Shown in pieces: positions 50,665 to 59,424 of a DNA stretch of 59,424 nucleotides. The translations under genes and the position numbers were made by a program. The notes below the pieces were generated by a model that did no database searches, was not told the origin of the DNA, and saw only the letters and a program-made list of their open reading frames with translations. Numbering within the stretch: the first letter of the stretch is position 1; each line of letters opens with the position of its first letter. The DNA comes from Anaeromicropila populeti (GTDB taxonomy: Bacteria > Bacillota > Clostridia > Lachnospirales > Lachnospiraceae): positions 1 to 59,424 of the forward strand of contig NZ_FOYZ01000020.1 of the NCBI RefSeq assembly GCF_900112775.1. Reading direction: 5' to 3'.

Positions 50665-51738
50665 ATGAAAAAAATAGCATTGTTAACAAGTGGAGGAGAT
50701 TGCCAAAGTTTAAATGCAACCATGAGAGGGGTAGCCAAAACATTATATCAATCTTCTAAGGATATTGAAATTTATGGAATACTTGAGGGGTACAAAGGTC
50801 TGATTTATGGAAATTATAAAAAGATGGAGCCTTCCGATTTTTCCGGAATATTAACAAGAGGCGGGACTATTATTGGAACATCCCGTCAGCCTTTTAAATA
50901 TATGCAGATCCCAGATGATAATGGATTAGACAAGGTAAAGGCTATGAAAGCTACTTATAAAAAAATAGGGCTTGATTGTCTGGTTGTAATGGGGGGAAAC
51001 GGTACACATAAAACAGCAAATTTGCTTAGAGAGGAAGGTTTAAATGTTGTTACCTGTCCCAAAACCATAGATAATGATATCTGGGGTACAGATATGACAT
51101 TTGGGTTTCAAAGTGCGGTAGATGTTGCCACAACTGCAATTGACTGCATTCATACAACAGCAGCATCTCATGGCAGGGTTTTTATTGTGGAAATTATGGG
51201 GCACAAGGTAGGTTGGATGGCTCTACATGCAGGAATTGCAGGGGGAGCCGACATTATCTTAATTCCGGAAATACCATATTCTATTGATAAGGTAATTCAC
51301 GCAATTCACAATAGGACAGAGCAAGGGAAGGCTTTTTCTATTTTAGCGGTTTCTGAAGGAGCAATTTCAAAGGAAGATGCTGAATTATCAAAAAAGGACT
51401 ATAAGAAAAAACTGAAAGCGTCACCTTACCCTTCTATTTCCTACAGGATTGGAAAAGAAATTGAAGAAAAAACGGGGCAGGAGATTAGAATTACAGTCCC
51501 AGGTCATACACAAAGGGGAGGTAATCCTTGTCCTTATGATCGGGTAATTGCAACAAGACTGGGTGCAGCAGCAGCAAACCTTATTTTAAAAGAAAAATAT
51601 GGATATATGGTTGCATTAAAAAATGATGACATTGTTCCTGTTCCTTTAGATGAAGTTGCAGGAAAATTGAAAATGGTTGATCCAGACTCATCTATTATAT
51701 ATGAAGCAAAATCACTGGGTATATGTTTTGGTGATTAA
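50665..51738 (+). CDS. 6-phosphofructokinase, atypical active site
   Basis: A 357-residue PFK-A family enzyme. LLTSGGDCQSLNATMRG (7-23) is the phosphate loop. The MGGNGT site (109-114) has Asn where E. coli PfkA has Mg-binding Asp103, but keeps the ATP-type Gly at the Gly104 position. PKTIDNDIWGTD carries Lys at the Gly124 position, a feature of PPi-type enzymes. Cosubstrate use (ATP or PPi) is therefore uncertain. ATG 50665 is fixed by AAGGAGG. It is followed by a terminator and then the dnaX promoter. Confidence 0.9.
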   Translation: MKKIALLTSGGDCQSLNATMRGVAKTLYQSSKDIEIYGILEGYKGLIYGNYKKMEPSDFSGILTRGGTIIGTSRQPFKYMQIPDDNGLDKVKAMKATYKKIGLDCLVVMGGNGTHKTANLLREEGLNVVTCPKTIDNDIWGTDMTFGFQSAVDVATTAIDCIHTTAASHGRVFIVEIMGHKVGWMALHAGIAGGADIILIPEIPYSIDKVIHAIHNRTEQGKAFSILAVSEGAISKEDAELSKKDYKKKLKASPYPSISYRIGKEIEEKTGQEIRITVPGHTQRGGNPCPYDRVIATRLGAAAANLILKEKYGYMVALKNDDIVPVPLDEVAGKLKMVDPDSSIIYEAKSLGICFGD

Positions 51739-51745
51739 AAAGAGA

Positions 51746-51774
51746 AAAGCACCCTTACAAGCAGGGTGTTTTTT
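51746..51774 (+). terminator. Terminator after phosphofructokinase gene
   Basis: CACCCT and AGGGTG pair around TTACAAGC or a slightly shorter loop, flanked by A-run and T6. Confidence 0.85.
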
Positions 51775-51866
51775 AATTGATATAATATATTACAGTACAG
51801 CTATGCCATTTAAAATCATCCAGTCAATGTAACATCATCAAACATTTATGAAGTGGTGGCAGATGT

Positions 51867-51895
51867 TTGACAACGACACAGGATACTGGTAAAAT
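51867..51895 (+). promoter_or_regulatory. Sigma-A promoter of dnaX-ybaB-recR
   Basis: TTGACA (51867-51872), exactly 17 bases, TAAAAT (51890-51895), 26 bases before the dnaX start. Confidence 0.8.
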
Positions 51896-51921
51896 AATAG
51901 AGTTAGAAAGGAAGTGCCATC

Positions 51922-53508
51922 ATGTCGTATACAGCGCTCTATAGAAAATTTCGCCCAGGCAACTTTCAGGATGTAAGAGGACAAGAACATATTGTTACTA
52001 CATTAAGAAATCAGATAAAAGCAGAAAGGGTTGGTCACGCGTATTTATTTTGTGGGACAAGGGGAACAGGAAAAACAACAATTGCCAAGATATTAGCGAA
52101 GGCTGTTAACTGTCAAAACCCTCAGGATGGAAGTCCCTGCAATGAATGTGAAATGTGTAAAAGAATAAGTGCCCAGATTTCCATGAATGTGATAGAAATA
52201 GATGCTGCATCTAACAATGGTGTGGACAACATTCGAGAAATAGTAGATGAGGTTCAATATTCACCAACAGAAGGGAAATACAAGGTATATATTATTGACG
52301 AGGTCCATATGCTTTCAACAGGAGCATTTAACGCCTTGTTAAAAACTCTCGAAGAACCGCCAGCATATGTTATTTTTATTTTGGCGACTACAGAGGTTCA
52401 TAAAATACCTATTACCATCTTATCCAGATGTCAAAGATATGACTTTAAGCGTATTTCTATTGAGACAATTACGAAACAGCTTATGAGTCTGATGGATCAG
52501 GAACAGGTTGAGGTGGAGGAAAAGGCAATCTGGTATATTGCCAAGGTAGCAGATGGCTCGTTACGTGATGCCCTTAGTCTGCTGGATCAATGTATTGCAT
52601 TTAACTTTGGCGAAAAATTGACCTTTGATAAGGCGTTAGATGTATTAGGTGCTGTGGACATAGAGGTTTTTCACCGATTAGCAGGCTGTATACTTGCAGC
52701 GGATGTAGTTGAAGCGATGACACTAGTTGAGGAGATTGTGATATCTGGAAGAGAGCTTACCCAGTTTGTTACAGATTTCACATGGTATCTGCGTAATGTG
52801 CTGCTGCTTAAAACATCAAAGGAAGCATATCAGATGTTAGATGTTGCAACTGAGCAGATTAGTATACTTGAAAGTTATGCAGAAAAATTCTCAATGGAAA
52901 CTGCTATGAGGTATATTCGGATTTTTTCTGAATTAAGCAATCAATTAAAGTATGCGTCCCAAAAGCGGGTTTTGCTTGAAATTGCAATAATAAAATTATG
53001 TAAGCCGTCTATGGAGAGAGACTTGAGTTCTGTCTTAGAGAGGCTTCGTATAGTAGAGGAACAGTTGGAAAGGGGAACGTTTGCTTCGGATACCACTAGT
53101 TCTAGGCAGAACACGACAGATGCCGGACAGGAGGGAAATGAGCAAGGGGACAATTCTCAAAGAAATGCTGTGCAGAAACTGCCCAAGGCAATTTCAGAAG
53201 ATTTAAAAGAAGTTGCAAAGAATTGGGATGGTATTGTAAATAATTTGTCTGGACAGATGAGAGCAATGCTAAGAGGTGTAGTACCTTCAGTTGGATCGGA
53301 CAACTCATTGCTGTTGATATTTGAAGAAGGGATAAATTACAAAATTATTTCGGATGAAAAGAAGTTATTTGAGATTGAAGAAATGATTATGAAAATGATA
53401 CAAAAAGAAGTTAAACTTCAGACAAAGCTGGTCGAAGCTAGAGAAAAGTCGCAAGACATAATTGATCTGACAAAGTGGGTCAATATGGATATAGAATATG
53501 AAGATTAA
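51922..53508 (+). CDS. dnaX: DNA polymerase III subunits gamma/tau
   Basis: A 528-residue clamp-loader subunit. Walker A is GTRGTGKTTIAK; zinc ligands are in CNECEMCKR; Walker B is VYIIDEVHML; the SRC finger is in ILSRCQRYDF. Clamp-loader domain III extends to about 370, then a Gln/Asn/Glu-rich linker and a short tau-like tail. No A AAA AAG-type heptamer was seen, so a separate gamma by frameshifting is unlikely. First gene of the conserved dnaX-ybaB-recR operon. AAAGGAAG precedes the ATG. Confidence 0.95.
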   Translation: MSYTALYRKFRPGNFQDVRGQEHIVTTLRNQIKAERVGHAYLFCGTRGTGKTTIAKILAKAVNCQNPQDGSPCNECEMCKRISAQISMNVIEIDAASNNGVDNIREIVDEVQYSPTEGKYKVYIIDEVHMLSTGAFNALLKTLEEPPAYVIFILATTEVHKIPITILSRCQRYDFKRISIETITKQLMSLMDQEQVEVEEKAIWYIAKVADGSLRDALSLLDQCIAFNFGEKLTFDKALDVLGAVDIEVFHRLAGCILAADVVEAMTLVEEIVISGRELTQFVTDFTWYLRNVLLLKTSKEAYQMLDVATEQISILESYAEKFSMETAMRYIRIFSELSNQLKYASQKRVLLEIAIIKLCKPSMERDLSSVLERLRIVEEQLERGTFASDTTSSRQNTTDAGQEGNEQGDNSQRNAVQKLPKAISEDLKEVAKNWDGIVNNLSGQMRAMLRGVVPSVGSDNSLLLIFEEGINYKIISDEKKLFEIEEMIMKMIQKEVKLQTKLVEAREKSQDIIDLTKWVNMDIEYED

Positions 53509-53535
53509 GTAGAAATTAAAGGAGGCTTATATAAA

Positions 53536-53886
53536 ATGGCTAAAAGAGGTGGATTTTCTGGAGGAATGCCAGGAAACATGCAAAATTTAATGAAACAGGC
53601 ACAGAAAATGCAGAAGCAGATGGAAGAAAGACAAAAGGAAATTGAAGAGAAGGAATGGGAAGCTTCAGCAGGCGGCGGAGCAGTTACTGTAAAGGTTTCT
53701 GGTAAAAAGGAATTAGTATCTGTTAAGCTTACAAAGGAAGTAGTAGACCCTGACGATATTGAAATGTTAGAGGATTTGATTCTTGCTGCTGCAAATGAGG
53801 CATTGCGAAAAGCGGAAGATGAGTCTAACGAAGTAATGAATGAAATTACCAATGGATTTGGAGGACTGGGAGGACTTTCATTCTAA
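53536..53886 (+). CDS. YbaB/EbfC nucleoid-associated protein
   Basis: A 116-residue protein. A Gly/Met-rich start ([30 protein letters not shown]) leads into a long helix; [16 protein letters not shown] is the beta part, and [20 protein letters not shown] the second helix. It forms dimers that bind DNA. AAAGGAGG precedes the ATG; middle gene of the dnaX-recR operon. Confidence 0.94.
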   Translation: MAKRGGFSGGMPGNMQNLMKQAQKMQKQMEERQKEIEEKEWEASAGGGAVTVKVSGKKELVSVKLTKEVVDPDDIEMLEDLILAAANEALRKAEDESNEVMNEITNGFGGLGGLSF

Positions 53887-53903
53887 TATAAGAAGGAGAG
53901 GTC

Positions 53904-54500
53904 ATGGAGTATTATAGCAGTCAGATTAGTAATTTAATTGAAGAGTTATCAAGGCTTCCTGGTATCGGAGTTAAATCTGCCCAACGGCTGGCATTTCATA
54001 TTATCAATATGCCTGTGGAGCAGGTTCAAAAGCTTTCCCAGTCTATGGTAGAGGCGAGACAAAATGTTTGCTATTGCAGTAATTGTTTTACGCTGACAGA
54101 TAAGGAACTTTGTCCTATTTGCAGTAATAGTAAGAGGAATAGAAGGGTTATCATGGTGGTGGAAAATCCAAGGGATTTAGCTGCATATGAGAAAACCCAG
54201 AAGTATGAAGGCGTTTACCATGTTTTACACGGAGCTATTTCTCCTATGCTTGGAATAGGACCCACTGATATAAAATTAAAAGAATTAATGCAGCGGCTTC
54301 AGGAAGAGGTAGATGAAGTGATTATTGCTACTAATTCCAGCTTAGAAGGTGAAGCGACAGCGATGTATATTAGTAAATTGATAAAACCAACGGGAATTAA
54401 GGTGAGCAGAATTGCCAGTGGTGTTCCTGTTGGAGGCGATTTGGAGTACATTGATGAAGTGACACTTTTACGGGCATTGGAAGGACGGGTTTTGTTATAA
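53904..54500 (+). CDS. recR: Recombination protein RecR
   Basis: A 198-residue protein. The HhH part has [19 protein letters not shown]; the zinc finger is [18 protein letters not shown]; the Toprim domain starts [26 protein letters not shown] and [15 protein letters not shown] finish it. It acts with RecO and RecF in loading RecA at gaps. AGAAGGAGAGG precedes the ATG. Confidence 0.96.
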   Translation: MEYYSSQISNLIEELSRLPGIGVKSAQRLAFHIINMPVEQVQKLSQSMVEARQNVCYCSNCFTLTDKELCPICSNSKRNRRVIMVVENPRDLAAYEKTQKYEGVYHVLHGAISPMLGIGPTDIKLKELMQRLQEEVDEVIIATNSSLEGEATAMYISKLIKPTGIKVSRIASGVPVGGDLEYIDEVTLLRALEGRVLL

Positions 54501-54517
54501 TAAAATATTTAAATAAA

Positions 54518-54551
54518 GAAACTGCCACATAATTTAATATGTGGCAGTTTC
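54518..54551 (+). terminator. Hairpin at the end of the recR operon
   Basis: GAAACTGCCACAT (54518-54530) pairs perfectly with ATGTGGCAGTTTC (54539-54551). The T-run is poor, so termination may need the following AT-rich DNA. Bases 54552-54784 hold only A/T-rich sequence and no gene. Confidence 0.7.
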
Positions 54552-54784
54552 AAGGTTAATGAGAGGGGGGGAGTATTTCAAATGTATGAAAATCTCTTGC
54601 AAGTAATACTATACTAGATAAATATGTACAGAGTATGTACAGAAAATAAAAAAAAACCGAAAACACAAAGGGTTATATAAAAAAAAAATAAAATGAAAAT
54701 TAATAAAAAAAACATAAGAAAAAAAGCCGTTTTTACATTAAAGTGAATAACAGCTTTAATTTTTCTTATATAAAATAATTTCTT

Positions 54785-55354
54785 TTAAGTCTTCGCTCCA
54801 TTTCGAATTGCATATCGAACACCCACACAGATATAATCAGCCAGTTTCATTACAACATCTAAGCGAGTTGTTTGTAAAAGCATATGATTAAGCATTCCAG
54901 AAATATTTACAATTCCTGTAATAAATATATCTCCTACAGCAGGCAATTCTTTATCAACGCCGATGCCAGGTCGGAGAGAACCTTCTCCCAAAGTAATATA
55001 GCCCACATGATTTGTAGAACCAAGAGAGGCATCAATAGCAATTAGAACTGGATTTCTGTGATGCTCTTTAATATAGCTTATTGTTTCGTTTAAATTTTTT
55101 GCGTGTACAGGTTTATCTAAAGTACCATATACAAATAAATTTGGATGTGACACTTTAGAAAGCTTATATCCTATAATAGGACCAAGGCAATCTCCAGTAG
55201 CACGGTCTGAGCCAATGCAAAGTAAAACAACTTCCTGCATTGATGTGGATTTTTTTTGCAGCATATTTGTAAATGTTTTGCAAAAATCATAAATAGTCGA
55301 AACATCTTTCGCATTATAATAGTGAATTTCTTTTTCTTGTTTCGTTGTGTTCAT
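54785..55354 (-). CDS. yyaC: Spore protease-like YyaC (DUF1256)
   Basis: A 189-residue protein similar to germination protease GPR but of the YyaC type: LLCIGSDRATGDCLGPIIGYKL, VYGTLDKPVHAKNL, IAIDASLGSTNHVGYITLGEG, PAVGDIFITGIVNISG. Its presence points to a spore-former. ATG 55354 follows AAAGGGAG; the frame extends 8 codons upstream without such a site. Expected to be expressed late in sporulation; no sigma-G box could be assigned with confidence. Confidence 0.9.
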   Translation of the reverse strand: MNTTKQEKEIHYYNAKDVSTIYDFCKTFTNMLQKKSTSMQEVVLLCIGSDRATGDCLGPIIGYKLSKVSHPNLFVYGTLDKPVHAKNLNETISYIKEHHRNPVLIAIDASLGSTNHVGYITLGEGSLRPGIGVDKELPAVGDIFITGIVNISGMLNHMLLQTTRLDVVMKLADYICVGVRYAIRNGAKT

Positions 55355-55709
55355 GACTCCCTTTCTGCAATGTATCAAACATTACTCAATTACAAAGTTT
55401 ATATTAGTAAGTATTTACTAAAAATTTATGAAATAGACATCCAGTTAAAAAAAATTACGCAAATAGTTACAAAATAATAACGATATTCCATTTTAGCCAG
55501 AAAAAAAATGAGTAGACAAAAAGAAATAAGGAAGTTAAAAAAGGAAAATAATGGAATATAGGGAATTGTTTTTAGTATGTGATAAACTAATATGACAAAT
55601 TAATTTTCTGGCATGTGTTAGTATTCTAATAATGTCAGTAATGTCCGAGCAAAAAGAGAAAGCATTATTGGATAAGTAGAGAGATAGAAAATCTTTAGGA
55701 GGTATCACC
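55355..55709. promoter_or_regulatory. Divergent AT-rich intergenic region
   Basis: 355 bases without a gene between divergent yyaC and the LysM gene. A possible rightward promoter is TTGTTT (55566-55571), 16 bases, TAATAT (55588-55593). ATATTCCAT (55483) and ATGGAATAT (55551) form a 9-bp inverted repeat. Confidence 0.35.
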
Positions 55710-56984
55710 ATGAATGGAAATGAAAACAGCAGTGAAACTCATGGGGGCACATCAGCTGTGCCTTTTAAAATACCAAAGAATGTAAGGCAAATTGGACAAG
55801 TTAACGACAGGGAAAAAATATATGTAGAAGATTACGTAATGACATATGTAAAGCAGGTAGGTGCAAAAAAAAGTGTAAAAAGTGCAATGCTGGCTTTTCT
55901 GGGGCAATACACAATGTTGGATAATTGTGAATGCATGTTTATTAGCGGTGCGGTTGAAATAGAAAATGTGGAGTATGAAGAAAAAGCCATTTTTACAAAC
56001 GAAACGTGGACAAGTATTTACGAAGATATTAAAGAATACTTTTCAGATGTAGAAATTTTGGGATGGTGTTATATTAAAGCTGGGTTATCATTAACAGTTG
56101 ATGATGGAATTATAAAGTTTCATAAGGACAATTTTCCTGGTAAAAGTAAAATACTATTTTTGTATGACAGCTTAGAGAGAGAAGATGCATTTTATTTATG
56201 TGAAGGGGAAAAATTAAAACGTCAAAATGGTTATTATATTTATTATGAAAAAAATATTGAAATGCAAAATTATTTAATTTCAAAAAGAAAAGGTAAAAGC
56301 GAGGAAAGTACATATGAAGATAAGGTTGCACAGGATATTAGAAGAGTAATTTCAAGTAAGAAGACAAGCAGCAAGGGAATTAGTGTTCCCGTTACAATAA
56401 TGTACGGAACGGGAGTTTTGATAACAGCGGTAGTATTGGTTTTTACAGCATCAACTATAAATAGCAATGATCGCATGAAAGGGATGGAACAAACATTAAA
56501 TGTAATTTCTAGAACTATAGTAAAAAATGTTTCAGAAACACCAGATGCAACTGCTATGGTAACGGCATCACCTGTTATTACAGAAGAACAGGGTTTGTCC
56601 GTAACTACAATACCAGGGGAAATTACAACAATAAAAGGAGAAGAAGTTATTGAGGAGGAATCCTCAAAGGATGAGAGTGAGGATGTCACTGCATCTGAGA
56701 AAACGAAAACAGATGAAGTAACAGAAAAAGAAAGTAGTAAGACAGAACAACCAAATACTGGTGAAGATAATGAAGGTATAAGCAAAAAAACTAAAAAAGC
56801 TAGTGCAGAGACAGAAACTTCAGCAGAAGGAAATATTTACATTGTTCAGGAGGGAGATACACTGGCATCAATTAGTATTCAATTGTACCATGACGTTGGA
56901 TATACAAAAAAAATTATGGAAAAAAACGGAATAGAAAATCAAGATATGATATTTGCTGGTCAAAAATTAGTATTACCAGATTAA
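55710..56984 (+). CDS. MPN-like / transmembrane / LysM protein
   Basis: A 424-residue single-pass protein. The N-terminal ~170 residues, cytosolic, look like an inactive MPN (JAMM) fold: EILGWCYIKAGLSLTVDDG and KILFLYDSLEREDAFYL follow the GWYHSHPG...S..D and dP...e.f pattern, but the metal-binding His are Tyr and Lys. A membrane helix (VTIMYGTGVLITAVVLVFTAS, about 229-247) leads to a Ser/Thr/Glu-rich extracellular linker and a C-terminal LysM (YIVQEGDTLASISIQLY). It may link a cytosolic partner to peptidoglycan. TAGGAGG precedes the ATG. Confidence 0.75.
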   Translation: MNGNENSSETHGGTSAVPFKIPKNVRQIGQVNDREKIYVEDYVMTYVKQVGAKKSVKSAMLAFLGQYTMLDNCECMFISGAVEIENVEYEEKAIFTNETWTSIYEDIKEYFSDVEILGWCYIKAGLSLTVDDGIIKFHKDNFPGKSKILFLYDSLEREDAFYLCEGEKLKRQNGYYIYYEKNIEMQNYLISKRKGKSEESTYEDKVAQDIRRVISSKKTSSKGISVPVTIMYGTGVLITAVVLVFTASTINSNDRMKGMEQTLNVISRTIVKNVSETPDATAMVTASPVITEEQGLSVTTIPGEITTIKGEEVIEEESSKDESEDVTASEKTKTDEVTEKESSKTEQPNTGEDNEGISKKTKKASAETETSAEGNIYIVQEGDTLASISIQLYHDVGYTKKIMEKNGIENQDMIFAGQKLVLPD

Positions 56985-57065
56985 CATATGCTTTTAATAC
57001 ACTTGAAAATATTGTATAATAGTTAAGTGCAAAATAAACACATATGAAAAGGTGTAGAAATAATT

Positions 57066-58253
57066 ATGAAAAGTTTGACAGAAAGAAATGAAATTCAAAG
57101 ATATGAACGAGAGAAAAAGAGACAGAACTTGCTAAAAAGAATAATCCGTCTATTTATTGTGCTACTTGTAGTTGGAAGTGCCGTATTTGGAATAAAAATA
57201 ATATTTTTTAAGGATTATAATTCTTATAAAGTATTAAAAACCATTGATAGGGCCGACAGTAATACCGTAAAATATAGGAACTATGGAAATAAACTTTTAA
57301 AGTATAGCAGAGATGGCGCGCTTGCATATGACAGTGATTTAAATATGAGTTGGAATGGCAGTTATGATTTTAATGAGCCTATTATTGATACTTGTGGCAA
57401 ATACGTTGTAATTAGTTCAGTAGGAAGTAAGGAAGCTTATATTTATAATGGAGAGGATTCTGGTACTAAGATATCTGTATTGTATCCCATTAATGATATT
57501 GCTGTAGCAAGCCAGGGAGTGGTTGCACTTGTAATGGAAAATAGGGAGTCTGATTTAATTCAGTTATATGATCCATACAATGAAATGGAACTATTGTTAG
57601 AGCGCACAACAAATGTAAGTATAGATGGCTATCCTTTGGATATTGATTTATCAACAGATGGAAAAAAGATGGTGATTAATTATTTGTATCTGAATAATGG
57701 TGGAGCAGAATCGAGAATTACGTTTTATAACTTTGGAGAAGTAGGAAAAAATTATCAGAATTTAATTGTCGGAAGCCGGATTTATGAAAATGAAATTATC
57801 CATAAGGTATCTTTTTTAGATAATAATACAGTAAGTGCATATAGTGAAGGTGGATTCAGGCTATTTGCTATGATTCAAAAAGTGGATGATTTATATGATA
57901 AGACGTATGAGAAACAAATTAAGAGTTCGTTTCACTCTGATAAGTACATTGGGTTTGTTCTGGAAAAGGCAGATAATGAACAATTATACGAACTGGAGGT
58001 GTATAGATTAAACGGAAAAAAAATACTGGAGAAGAAAATAAGCTTTTCATATGACAGGGTATATATTGTTAACCAGCAGATTATTTTTTTGACAGATCAA
58101 GAATGTTATATTATGAGAATGGATGGATCAATAAAGTTTCATTATGTATTTGACAGACCAATTACTTATATCATGCCAGTAACCGGGTTTCAAAAGTATT
58201 TGCTGGTGGAAGAAAAAACAATTAGTAAAATAGAACTTACGGAGGAAAAATAA
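57066..58253 (+). CDS. DUF5711 membrane-anchored beta-propeller protein
   Basis: A 395-residue protein: a basic cytosolic head, one membrane helix (IIRLFIVLLVVGSAVFGIKIIF, about 27-48), then a repetitive beta-rich extracellular domain with blade-like units (LLKYSRDGALAYDSDLNMSW, PLDIDLSTDGKKMVINY, YIVNQQIIFLTDQECYIM). This is the DUF5711 layout, often placed before cvpA. AAAAGGTG precedes the ATG; the cvpA-like gene follows after one base. Role unknown, probably envelope-related. Confidence 0.82.
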   Translation: MKSLTERNEIQRYEREKKRQNLLKRIIRLFIVLLVVGSAVFGIKIIFFKDYNSYKVLKTIDRADSNTVKYRNYGNKLLKYSRDGALAYDSDLNMSWNGSYDFNEPIIDTCGKYVVISSVGSKEAYIYNGEDSGTKISVLYPINDIAVASQGVVALVMENRESDLIQLYDPYNEMELLLERTTNVSIDGYPLDIDLSTDGKKMVINYLYLNNGGAESRITFYNFGEVGKNYQNLIVGSRIYENEIIHKVSFLDNNTVSAYSEGGFRLFAMIQKVDDLYDKTYEKQIKSSFHSDKYIGFVLEKADNEQLYELEVYRLNGKKILEKKISFSYDRVYIVNQQIIFLTDQECYIMRMDGSIKFHYVFDRPITYIMPVTGFQKYLLVEEKTISKIELTEEK

Positions 58254-58254
58254 A

Positions 58255-58989
58255 GTGAATGTTATGGAATTTATAGTACTGGCAATTTTGGCCAGTTATA
58301 TCTTAATGGGATTAAAAGAAGGTTTTATAAAAACAGTATTTTCGTTTTGCTCTATTTTTATTGCACTAATTATAACGCAAATTGTTAGTGGACCTATTAG
58401 CACTCAGGTTAGGGGTAACGGTGTTGTTGTAAATTATATATCTAGTCAGGTGGAAGAACTGTTTTCTCTTGAGAAAATTTCGGTGGAAGATGTGGAGAAG
58501 GAAGGAAAGGATGAAAAAGCCGGTACCGTAAGCAGCCAGGTAAACATAATTAATAGCCTGACATTGCCAGAATCCATAAAAGAAAGTTTGATCGAAAATA
58601 ATAATACAGAAGTTTACCGTGCGATGGAAGTTGATAATTTTGGTGAGTATATTAATCGATTTTTAACTTATGCCATTATCAACTGTATTACGTATAGTAT
58701 TGTTTTTGGAATTGTTATGTTAGCACTGCAAATAATTGCAAGTATGCTGAATATAGTGAGCAAACTTCCTGTTGTACATAGTATAAATAAAGCAGGTGGT
58801 GCAGCAGTTGGCGCAGTTAGAGGGTTTGCTATTATATGGGTGATGTGTATTGTACTGACAATATTCAGTAGTACAGAGACAGGAAAAATTATTTTTAATC
58901 AGATTAATAGCAGTGCTTTTTTAAGTTTTATTTATAACAACAATCTACTAGCCAAGACGGTAATTAATGTTACGAAAAGTCTTTTTTAA
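58255..58989 (+). CDS. CvpA family membrane protein
   Basis: A 244-residue protein with four hydrophobic segments (MEFIVLAILASYILMGLKEG, VFSFCSIFIALIITQIVSG, YSIVFGIVMLALQIIASML, VRGFAIIWVMCIVLTIF). CvpA relatives are linked to colicin V export and envelope functions. A ~100-residue charged loop lies between the second and third helix. The GTG start follows GGAGG in the end of the previous gene. Last gene before the rRNA operon. Confidence 0.85.
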   Translation: MNVMEFIVLAILASYILMGLKEGFIKTVFSFCSIFIALIITQIVSGPISTQVRGNGVVVNYISSQVEELFSLEKISVEDVEKEGKDEKAGTVSSQVNIINSLTLPESIKESLIENNNTEVYRAMEVDNFGEYINRFLTYAIINCITYSIVFGIVMLALQIIASMLNIVSKLPVVHSINKAGGAAVGAVRGFAIIWVMCIVLTIFSSTETGKIIFNQINSSAFLSFIYNNNLLAKTVINVTKSLF

Positions 58990-59007
58990 AAAAAGTTAAA
59001 ATATTAG

Positions 59008-59036
59008 TTGACATTTATTTTTTCAAGTGATATAAT
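59008..59036 (+). promoter_or_regulatory. rRNA operon promoter
   Basis: TTGACA (59008-59013), 17 bases, TATAAT (59031-59036): a perfect consensus. Transcription should start near 59043. Confidence 0.9.
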
Positions 59037-59093
59037 CATTTTTGCTGACGCGCTGAAGAGTAAAAAGTTGCGAAGGCAAAAATGATTTTTTTT
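59034..59093 (+). terminator. Terminator hairpin overlapping the rRNA promoter
   Basis: AATCATTTTTGC (59034-59045) pairs perfectly with GCAAAAATGATT (59076-59087), with T8 at 59086-59093. The left arm includes the last bases of the -10 box. RNA reading through from cvpA would contain both arms; RNA started at the rRNA promoter would lack most of the left arm. Confidence 0.7.
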
Positions 59094-59286
59094 GTTGGTC
59101 TAATATGGACAAACAGTAGAACTTTGATAACTAAACAGTGAAACAACCTTGAAAATTCAAAAAGAATTTCAAAGAACAGCATCTATAAAAAGATGCACCC
59201 AAAAAACAGTAAAATACAGAACTTCCGGTAAGAGGAAGGGAAGTATACGGAAAATAGCCAAGCTAGATTTCTGAAGGAAAAAAACT
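59094..59286 (+). other. 16S rRNA leader
   Basis: No gene. It carries a boxA-like AACTTTGATAACT (about 59122), a GCATCT/AGATGC hairpin (59179-59196) and purine-rich spacer, as in other Firmicute rRNA leaders. The 5' processing stem cannot be closed because the rRNA 3' side is outside the window. Confidence 0.6.

Positions 59287-59424
<138 letters not shown>

Noticed and set aside
51739-51921. Small SRP RNA upstream of dnaX
   Set aside because: The conserved GGAAG/GNAR tip and flanking stem are absent; the stretch holds a terminator and the dnaX promoter instead.
51922-53508. Programmed frameshift in dnaX as in E. coli
   Set aside because: No A AAA AAG-type heptamer with a following short frame was found in the linker region.
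59034-59093. Ordinary attenuator on the rRNA transcript
   Set aside because: The left arm lies over the -10 box, so RNA started at this promoter would not contain most of it.

Overview
The window is AT-rich chromosomal DNA of a spore-forming Firmicute, most likely a member of the Lachnospiraceae. The right edge enters a 16S rRNA gene whose V1 stretch (GTCGAACGAAGCAC) is typical of that family. A YyaC-type spore protein, a Flp/Tad pilus cluster with DUF6382-FHA and TadE-like genes, and a DUF5711-CvpA pair point the same way. Three zones follow one another.

(1) Positions 1 to about 26.1 kb are the late half of a siphovirus-type prophage, read left to right. First come an HTH/zinc-finger protein, two orphan DNA methyltransferases (ParB-fused adenine type and cytosine-5 type) and an accessory cassette (conserved phage protein, amidoligase, gamma-glutamylcyclotransferase-like protein, DUF4314). 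Packaging and head genes follow: terminase small subunit, terminase large subunit with an intein inside its P-loop, portal, ClpP-like protease and HK97 capsid. Then come connectors, tail tube, tail chaperones with a -1 frameshift site, tape measure, tail tip and fibre, holin and amidase, ending in two overlapping large serine recombinases. The early genes (repressor, replication) must lie left of the window.

(2) About 26.1-32.8 kb is a cargo or defence segment: a secreted metzincin-like protease with a lipoprotein, a cytosine-5 methyltransferase, a TIR/NTPase-like/TPR protein and a PD-(D/E)XK-type probable restriction enzyme. It ends abruptly inside cpaF, of which only the last ~107 codons remain. 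This marks the right boundary of an insertion into the Tad pilus operon.

(3) About 32.8-59.4 kb is chromosomal backbone. It holds the rest of the Tad operon (tadB, tadC, flp-like pilin, TadE-like pseudopilins, DUF6382-FHA), then rhomboid, flavodoxin-SCP2, HIT, murG, TSCPD, mtnN, pgi, a VanY-like carboxypeptidase, niaR with an EIIC-like permease, an atypical phosphofructokinase, dnaX-ybaB-recR, yyaC, a LysM protein, DUF5711, cvpA and an rRNA operon.

The strongest unusual signals are: the Gln1 intein that splits the terminase Walker A motif; a C-terminal module shared by two neighbouring phage accessory proteins, one an amidoligase; three copies of a ~30 bp element in front of prophage accessory and recombinase genes; a TIR-effector gene nested between the halves of a putative restriction-modification system; truncation of cpaF at the island edge; and a terminator hairpin built across the rRNA promoter so that it can act only on read-through RNA. 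All functions are inferred from sequence motifs read by eye; no database search was possible.
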